10,775 nt of DNA from Candidatus Onthocola stercoravium (lineage in GTDB: Bacteria > Bacillota_I > Bacilli_A > RF39 > UBA660): positions 1 to 10,775 of the forward strand of contig DVHV01000103.1 of the NCBI GenBank assembly GCA_018711775.1, given 5' to 3'. A model generated the notes under the pieces. It did not search any database and was not told the origin of the DNA. It saw only the letters and a list, made by a program, of their open reading frames with translations. This document shows, piece by piece, positions 7,587 to 10,775 of the stretch (position 1 is the first letter of the stretch; each line of letters opens with the position of its first letter). The translations under genes and the position numbers were made by a program.

Positions 7587-8341
7587 TAAACCCTGCCTTT
7601 TCCCCACCAATCAGGAATTAATTCTTCTAATTTCACTATTTCTTTAGTATCAATATTTTTTAATATCTCAATATCCTTACTATTTTTAGAAAGTTGCATC
7701 ATATATTCTCTACAAGCACCACAAGGTGAACCAACATTACCTTTAGAATCAACACATACTAACTTTATAATTTCATTTTCTCCATTTGTAATCATATTGG
7801 CAATAGCATTTCGCTCTCCACACATACCAAGTGTTGAAGCTGTATCAATACATACTCCAGTATAAATATTATGATTTTTAGTTAATATTGCTGCACCAAC
7901 CTGTCCTGCACTAATCATACCTGATACATCTCTTGGATTTCTAACACTCTTTGCCTTTTCATATAATTCTTCCCAAGCAGTATTTTCACTATATAAATAT
8001 TCTATATGAATAGCGCATACACCATTTTTCTTAATGGCATCTTCATATCCATCAAGTTTACTAATATTTCTAAATGCTTCTTCTTTATCATTAGTAGATG
8101 AAGTTGTATATCTAGTTCCTTCTAAAGTAAAAAGTTCTTCTAATGAATCATAATGATTTACCTCTTTAACTTTAACATAAAATACACCTAAATTATTACT
8201 AGTAAATTCTATAATATCGTTTTGTTTTAACTTGCTATAATCATGCTCACTATTTTCTTTATTTGCTCTAATCTCTACTCTTTTAGTATTATTTTTGATA
8301 GCTAGTGCTGCTCTATCATTAATATTTAATTTCATTATCAT
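7586..8341 (-). CDS. ASCH - cytidine deaminase-like fusion
   Basis: The protein has 251 residues. The N-terminal about 117 residues form an ASCH-like domain (MKLNINDRAALAIKNNTKRVEIR, IIEFTSNNLGVFYVKVKEV), with the small basic strand and KRVEIR segment characteristic of ASCH/PUA-like folds. Residues about 120-230 are a tetrameric cytidine deaminase domain: ISAGQVGAAILTKNHNIYTGVCID, then CGERNAIANM (Cys174 zinc ligand, Glu176 catalytic) and SPCGACREYM (Cys207 and Cys210 zinc ligands). The core resembles CDA and blasticidin-S deaminase. It would deaminate cytidine or a cytosine-containing compound; the ASCH domain might recruit RNA or a modified base. AGGAGG lies 8 bases upstream of the ATG at 8341. 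It is the first structural gene after the attenuator. An alternative ATG at 8335 is in frame. Confidence 0.88.
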   Translation of the reverse strand: MIMKLNINDRAALAIKNNTKRVEIRANKENSEHDYSKLKQNDIIEFTSNNLGVFYVKVKEVNHYDSLEELFTLEGTRYTTSSTNDKEEAFRNISKLDGYEDAIKKNGVCAIHIEYLYSENTAWEELYEKAKSVRNPRDVSGMISAGQVGAAILTKNHNIYTGVCIDTASTLGMCGERNAIANMITNGENEIIKLVCVDSKGNVGSPCGACREYMMQLSKNSKDIEILKNIDTKEIVKLEELIPDWWGKGRV

Positions 8342-8349
8342 TTTAATAT

Positions 8350-8355
8350 CCTCCT
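8350..8355 (-). promoter_or_regulatory. Ribosome binding site AGGAGG of the ASCH-CDA gene
   Basis: AGGAGG followed by 8 bases and ATG at 8341 decides that start. The overlapping heptamer TTAGGAG (8351-8357) is complementary to CTCCTAA inside the leader peptide codons (8426-8432), which could allow the site to be masked. Confidence 0.85.
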
Positions 8356-8359
8356 AACG

Positions 8360-8384
8360 AAAAAATTCTGCATAATGCAGAATT
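8360..8384 (-). terminator. Rho-independent terminator (attenuator) before the operon
   Basis: On the minus strand AATTCTGCA, loop TTA, TGCAGAATT form a perfect 9-bp stem, running directly into a T-run at 8360-8365. The stem is AT-rich and short, but the hairpin-plus-U-tract layout is complete. It lies between the leader peptide and the first structural gene, so it would stop transcription of the whole operon unless prevented. The upstream arm is shared with the antiterminator pairing described separately. Confidence 0.8.
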
Positions 8385-8453
8385 AATTTTATAATCTAAA
8401 AGAATATTCCTAAAAGTTTAATAAATTAGGAGTAGTGATTAATTCTGCATTAT
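8372..8453 (-). promoter_or_regulatory. Antiterminator: 16-bp pairing between leader codons and terminator arm
   Basis: In the transcript, ATAATGCAGAATTAAT (8453 to 8438, inside leader codons 8-13) is perfectly complementary over 16 bases to ATTAATTCTGCATTAT (8387 to 8372). The latter contains the upstream arm of the terminator. Formation of this longer helix excludes the terminator hairpin. The loop of 50 nucleotides contains a further small hairpin (TCCTAA with TTAGGA, 8426-8431 and 8408-8413). A ribosome held at the first few leader codons would leave the 8438-8453 segment free and permit readthrough. Ribosomes moving over the segment would favour termination. The pairings are read from the sequence; the mechanism is inferred from known attenuators. 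Confidence 0.8.
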
Positions 8454-8475
8454 TTATAACTTGTAAATTTTTCAT
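8410..8475 (-). CDS. Leader peptide of the attenuator, 21 aa
   Basis: An ATG at 8475 opens a 21-codon frame, MKNLQVINNA followed by ELITTPNLLNF, ending in TAG at 8410-8412. AAAGGAG lies 10 bases upstream, a stronger site than most small random frames would have. The frame begins about 30 bases after the predicted transcription start. Codons 8-13 (Asn-Asn-Ala-Glu-Leu-Ile) contain the antiterminator segment, so translation directly affects RNA folding. There is no run of one amino acid, so it does not look like a classical amino-acid attenuator; control by ribosome stalling or slow initiation is more likely. The start of the peptide also resembles phage antirepressor N-termini, so origin from such a gene fragment cannot be excluded. 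Confidence 0.75.
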   Translation of the reverse strand: MKNLQVINNAELITTPNLLNF

Positions 8476-8485
8476 CTTAATCACA

Positions 8486-8492
8486 CTCCTTT
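8486..8492 (-). promoter_or_regulatory. Ribosome binding site of the leader peptide (AAAGGAG)
   Basis: AAAGGAG with 10 bases to the ATG at 8475. It supports active translation of the leader. Confidence 0.75.
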
Positions 8493-8513
8493 CTTTGAAT
8501 AATTTACGCCTAT

Positions 8514-8542
8514 AATATATCACACTTTAATCATTTTGTAAA
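8514..8542 (-). promoter_or_regulatory. Sigma-A-type promoter of the accessory operon
   Basis: TTTACA (-35, 8542 to 8537), a 17-base spacer and TATATT (-10, 8519 to 8514), with TG one base before the -10 (extended -10). Transcription would start near 8507, giving a leader RNA of about 165 bases before the first structural gene. No other promoter this good was seen inside the operon. Confidence 0.75.
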
Positions 8543-8785
8543 TTAGATATACATTTTTCTATAACGATTAAAACAAATCATTTTTATTTTTTAGGAAAAA
8601 CTAATTAAAATTCCTAAAAAAATAAAATTTATTATATTTATGCTACTTTTCTAATTATTATTTTGGTATTTTAATTTTAAAAGTAACATTTTATATTTCT
8701 ACAAAACAATTATAATTAAACCTAACATCATATTTTTTAGTATATTTACTACTTATTCCTCTAGTGATTTTTGTGGTATCATTTA
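8543..8785. other. AT-rich non-coding spacer
   Basis: Between the operon promoter and the PBP fragment I see no convincing gene on either strand. The only clear structure is an inverted repeat at 8587-8621. The left boundary of the PBP homology at about 8786 suggests that this spacer starts with sequence foreign to the PBP gene. Confidence 0.5.
8587..8621. repeat. Inverted repeat, 11-bp arms
   Basis: TTTTTTAGGAA (8587-8597) and TTCCTAAAAAA (8611-8621) are perfect inverted repeats around a 13-base loop. It is not a normal terminator, because the T-run precedes rather than follows the stem on both strands. It may be an operator, a remnant of an element end, or chance in AT-rich DNA. It lies about 45 bases upstream of the operon -35 box. 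Confidence 0.6.
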
Positions 8786-9022
8786 TTAGACAGTAAGGTG
8801 AATTGGGGTAACACTAATACCTTGCCCGAAGGCAGTTGTTGCTAATTCAACATTTCCCATTGCATCGACATCAAATAAAATACCAGATCCTTCTCCATTT
8901 AAATCAATACCTGTTTTTTCTCCAAAACCATAATTATCAATATATTCCATTAAAGTTTCTTTCCCAAGTTTAAGTCCTAAATTAACGAATCCTGGGTTGC
9001 TTTGTGTCAACACAGCAACACT
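8786..9022 (-). pseudogene. Fragment of class B penicillin-binding protein (PBP2/SpoVD/FtsI type)
   Basis: The frame reads SVAVLTQSNPGFVNLGLKLG, then YGFGEKTGIDLNGEGSGIL and VELATTAFGQGISVTPIHLTV before a TAA. These are hallmark segments of the transpeptidase domain of class B PBPs, between the SxN motif region (here QSN) and the segment before KTG. About 79 residues remain out of a normal 550-700. The catalytic SxxK part, N-terminal domain and KTG part are absent. A TAA in frame lies directly before SVAV, exactly where homology stops and the recombinase-specific sequence begins. At the other end, homology stops at HLTV. The base composition is richer in GC than the neighbouring operon. The fragment overlaps the last 13 codons of the recombinase gene in another frame. 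It cannot be functional and marks an integration target. Confidence 0.85.
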
Positions 9023-10691
9023 TTAGAGCCGAAGTTTGCCTTGCACAAGCAAGGTTTTTGGCTGTCAAACTTTTAATTTGGTTATTTTCATTCATATCTA
9101 AATCTATATCAATATCTGGGGTATTAAAATCGTAATATATTTTTAACTTAATATGTTTACGATCACCATTAACTTTTTCAACTTCTACTTTTTCAACTAA
9201 TAAATTTACTAGGTATGCTAAATTTTCCTTTATATCTAATTTTGAATTTAGACTAGTTTCAATAAGTTCTAATTTCTTCTTTAACCGTTCTTCCTCAAGA
9301 TTATTCTTTGATGTTTCACTCAATTGTTTTTGTAGGTTAAATAACTCAACATTTAATTTGTCATTTCTAGTTTTAAATTCATAGTCATCAATAATACCTT
9401 TAATGCTTAAATCTAATAATTTATCTTTTTGCTTTTCAATAACAAGTATTTGTTTATTTATTTCTTCAACATCTAAATCTGATGTATGATTTTCTATAAT
9501 ATTTTTATATTCTTTCAAAACTAATGAAACATATTGCTTTTTGTTTTTTATAAAGTCAGAAAATAAATCTATAAATATTTTATCTAAATAAGATTCTTTT
9601 ATATTAGGTGATGCACATTTTGAAACACCAGAAACTTTATAAGTTCTACAAGCCCATACTGGATTATTTGCTCTGTTAGAGCCACCATTTCTAATAAAAA
9701 CTGCACCACAGTCCTTGCAATATAATTTACAAGAATATTTATATTTTTTAATATGTTCTTCTGTATTTAATATATGCCTAGATGGTAATTTTTTTCTTTT
9801 TTCGTGTAACAGATTTGCTTTATCCCATAATTCTTCTGATACTATTGCTGGAATACGATCATCTTTATAAATAATTTGCTTTTCTTTAGGTACTTTTCTT
9901 TTTTTATGAGTTTTGTAATCTTCAACTTCGGTAAGTTTAGCAGTATAATAACCTTTATATCTAGGGTTAGTTAAAAATTTTGCTAAAGTTGTTTGTGAAT
10001 ATGGTTCGCCTTTAGAGTTTAAATATCCCATTTTGGCTAATTCTAATCCAATTTTTTTAAGCCCCATATTACCACTAGCATAAGTAGTAAATAAATATTC
10101 TATAATTGGGGCTTCTTTTGGATTTATTTCGTATCTACCATTTTTCTTGAAATAACCAGTTAGATTACCACCAATTAGTTTACCATCCTTGATCATTCTG
10201 TTTATACCGAATTTAACTCTTTCAGATAGTTTTCGCACCTCATCTTGGGCAAGGCTTGACATAATAGTAAGTCTAAATTCTGAATCTTCTTGAATAGTAT
10301 TTAAGTTATCTGATAGGAAATAAACAATTACACCATTTTTTAATAGGTATTCAGTATATTTAATGCTATCAACGGTATTTCTTGAAAATCTGGATATTTC
10401 TTTTGTCAGTATTAAATCAACTTTTCCAATAGTAGCATCTTCTATCATTTTTAAAAAGGAATCACGATTTTTTACTGCAGTACCAGAAATACCCTCATCG
10501 ATATATCCACGAGTTAATGTCCAGTTTTTGTTTTCCATAATCATTTCTTCAAAATACTTTTGCTGATTTTCTAATGAATTTAACTGATCATCTTTATCAG
10601 TAGATACACGAGCATAATATCCAACTCTTAAATTCATATCATAAATTGTTTTTCCTTTTCGCAAATCTTCTCTTGCTTTTTTAATATCCAT
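8982..10691 (-). CDS. Large serine recombinase (site-specific integrase)
   Basis: The protein has 569 residues. The resolvase catalytic domain starts at about 21, with YYARVSTDKDDQLNSLENQ containing nucleophile Ser30; LILTKEISRFSRNTVDSI carries the conserved arginines of the active site. The recombinase domain (GYFKKNGRYEINPKEAPII, LTNPRYKGYY) spans about 180-300. A zinc ribbon follows, with CKDC at 325-328 and Cys348/Cys359, then a long coiled coil at about 405-490. This is the TnpX/TndX/phage-integrase type, which integrates and excises elements between attP and attB. The start ATG at 10691 has AAGGAG 9 bases upstream. The C-terminal tail after about residue 555 (CCCVDTKQPRIR) is encoded by PBP-derived DNA, so this tail probably differs in the excised form. 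Confidence 0.93.
   Translation of the reverse strand: MDIKKAREDLRKGKTIYDMNLRVGYYARVSTDKDDQLNSLENQQKYFEEMIMENKNWTLTRGYIDEGISGTAVKNRDSFLKMIEDATIGKVDLILTKEISRFSRNTVDSIKYTEYLLKNGVIVYFLSDNLNTIQEDSEFRLTIMSSLAQDEVRKLSERVKFGINRMIKDGKLIGGNLTGYFKKNGRYEINPKEAPIIEYLFTTYASGNMGLKKIGLELAKMGYLNSKGEPYSQTTLAKFLTNPRYKGYYTAKLTEVEDYKTHKKRKVPKEKQIIYKDDRIPAIVSEELWDKANLLHEKRKKLPSRHILNTEEHIKKYKYSCKLYCKDCGAVFIRNGGSNRANNPVWACRTYKVSGVSKCASPNIKESYLDKIFIDLFSDFIKNKKQYVSLVLKEYKNIIENHTSDLDVEEINKQILVIEKQKDKLLDLSIKGIIDDYEFKTRNDKLNVELFNLQKQLSETSKNNLEEERLKKKLELIETSLNSKLDIKENLAYLVNLLVEKVEVEKVNGDRKHIKLKIYYDFNTPDIDIDLDMNENNQIKSLTAKNLACARQTSALKCCCVDTKQPRIR
9005..9030. other. Probable att junction between recombinase element and PBP gene
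   Basis: PBP homology begins at about 9022, and recombinase-specific sequence lies to the right. The crossover should lie within this stretch or a few bases beyond it. The exact core cannot be fixed because the other end of the element is outside the window. Confidence 0.55.
9032..9072. repeat. Nested inverted repeat beside the att junction
   Basis: An inner perfect palindrome, CCTTGC ACAA GCAAGG (9039-9054), is followed on the plus strand by five T. Outer arms AAGTTTG (9032-9038) and CAAACTT (9066-9072) enclose it. It lies inside the 3' end of the recombinase gene, about 10-50 bases from the junction. It could be a recombinase-binding att arm, or a plus-strand terminator that blocks readthrough into the element. 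Confidence 0.6.
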
Positions 10692-10696
10692 AAAAT

Positions 10697-10702
10697 ATCA
10701 CT
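10697..10702 (-). promoter_or_regulatory. Ribosome binding site of the recombinase gene
   Basis: An AAGGAG-type site lies within about 9 bases of the ATG at 10691 and fixes this start. Confidence 0.7.
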
Positions 10703-10746
10703 CCTTAACTGTGTTCCTAAAACTCAAGACTAGTTAGGTTGCTTGA

Positions 10747-10775
10747 ATAGTACCTCCATTATTAGAGTTTGTCAA
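10747..10775 (-). promoter_or_regulatory. Promoter of the recombinase gene
   Basis: TTGACA (consensus -35, 10775 to 10770), a 17-base spacer and TACTAT (-10, 10752 to 10747). Transcription would start near 10740, leaving a leader of about 50 bases. The -35 box ends exactly at the window edge, so flanking sequence could not be examined. Confidence 0.65.

Noticed and set aside
7587..7610. TTG start eight codons upstream for the GNAT-transglutaminase-ASCH gene
   Set aside because: The ATG at 7586 overlaps the upstream stop (TAATG), a typical coupled start, and begins the conserved GNAT region.
8341..8520. T-box or metabolite riboswitch in the operon leader
   Set aside because: There is no T-box consensus and no known aptamer core; the translated leader and complementary arms explain the region better.
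8587..8621. Inverted repeat as a bidirectional terminator
   Set aside because: On both strands the T-run is part of the first arm and the stem is followed by A, not T.
8707..8739. Ten-codon hydrophobic frame MMLGLIIIVL on the minus strand in the spacer
   Set aside because: There is no ribosome binding site, it is very short, and it lies upstream of the mapped promoter; it is probably chance.
10734..10775. In-frame codons LTNSNNGGTIQAT ending at a TAA at the right edge, possibly the end of an upstream gene or more PBP sequence
   Set aside because: Thirteen codons with no clear homology, and the same bases form a good promoter; too little to support a gene. The shared AAGCAACC with 8994-9004 is too short to call an att repeat.
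1..10775. CRISPR array, tRNA or rRNA genes
   Set aside because: No regularly spaced direct repeats, no tRNA-like cloverleaf with T-loop consensus, and no GC-rich rRNA segments were seen.

Overview
The window is very AT-rich, has almost no intergenic space inside its gene blocks, uses TGA as a stop, and carries strong AGGAGG-type ribosome binding sites. All supported genes are on the minus strand. This suggests a low-GC Firmicute (Clostridia or Erysipelotrichia-like Bacilli, possibly from the gut). The species cannot be named from the sequence.

Right end (about 8786-10775): a large serine recombinase with its own good promoter reads leftwards. Its last codons run into a fragment of a class B penicillin-binding protein (PBP2/SpoVD/FtsI type). 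The simplest reading is that a recombinase-borne element integrated into the PBP gene and the recombinase reading frame crosses the att junction. The PBP fragment is also cut off at its other end, near 8786, so the adjoining accessory island probably arrived in a separate event.

Middle control region (about 8340-8785): a promoter with an extended -10 drives a 21-codon leader peptide with a good Shine-Dalgarno. A Rho-independent terminator follows. Sixteen nucleotides within the leader codons are perfectly complementary to the terminator's upstream arm. This is the layout of a ribosome-mediated transcription attenuator of the kind that induces antibiotic-resistance genes.

Left part (8341 down to 1): one apparently polycistronic operon of eleven genes, counting a very short one, with overlaps or gaps of a few to about 30 bases. 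In transcription order it encodes: an ASCH-cytidine deaminase fusion; a GNAT-transglutaminase-like-ASCH fusion; a P-loop kinase-like protein; two GNAT acetyltransferases; a small cysteine-peptidase-like protein; a 35-residue peptide ending in a Cys/Gly-rich segment (GSCGGGGPSF); a class I methyltransferase; a HisC-like PLP enzyme; a cobalamin-type radical SAM enzyme with an unusual CX4CX2C cluster motif; and a second radical SAM enzyme that runs off the window.

The main hypothesis is that the last six genes form an undescribed RiPP pathway: precursor, candidate leader peptidase, methyltransferase, PLP enzyme and two radical SAM enzymes. It would be co-transcribed with resistance or modification-type enzymes under one translation-sensing attenuator. 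The individual enzyme families are well supported. The precursor assignment and the pathway are inference.
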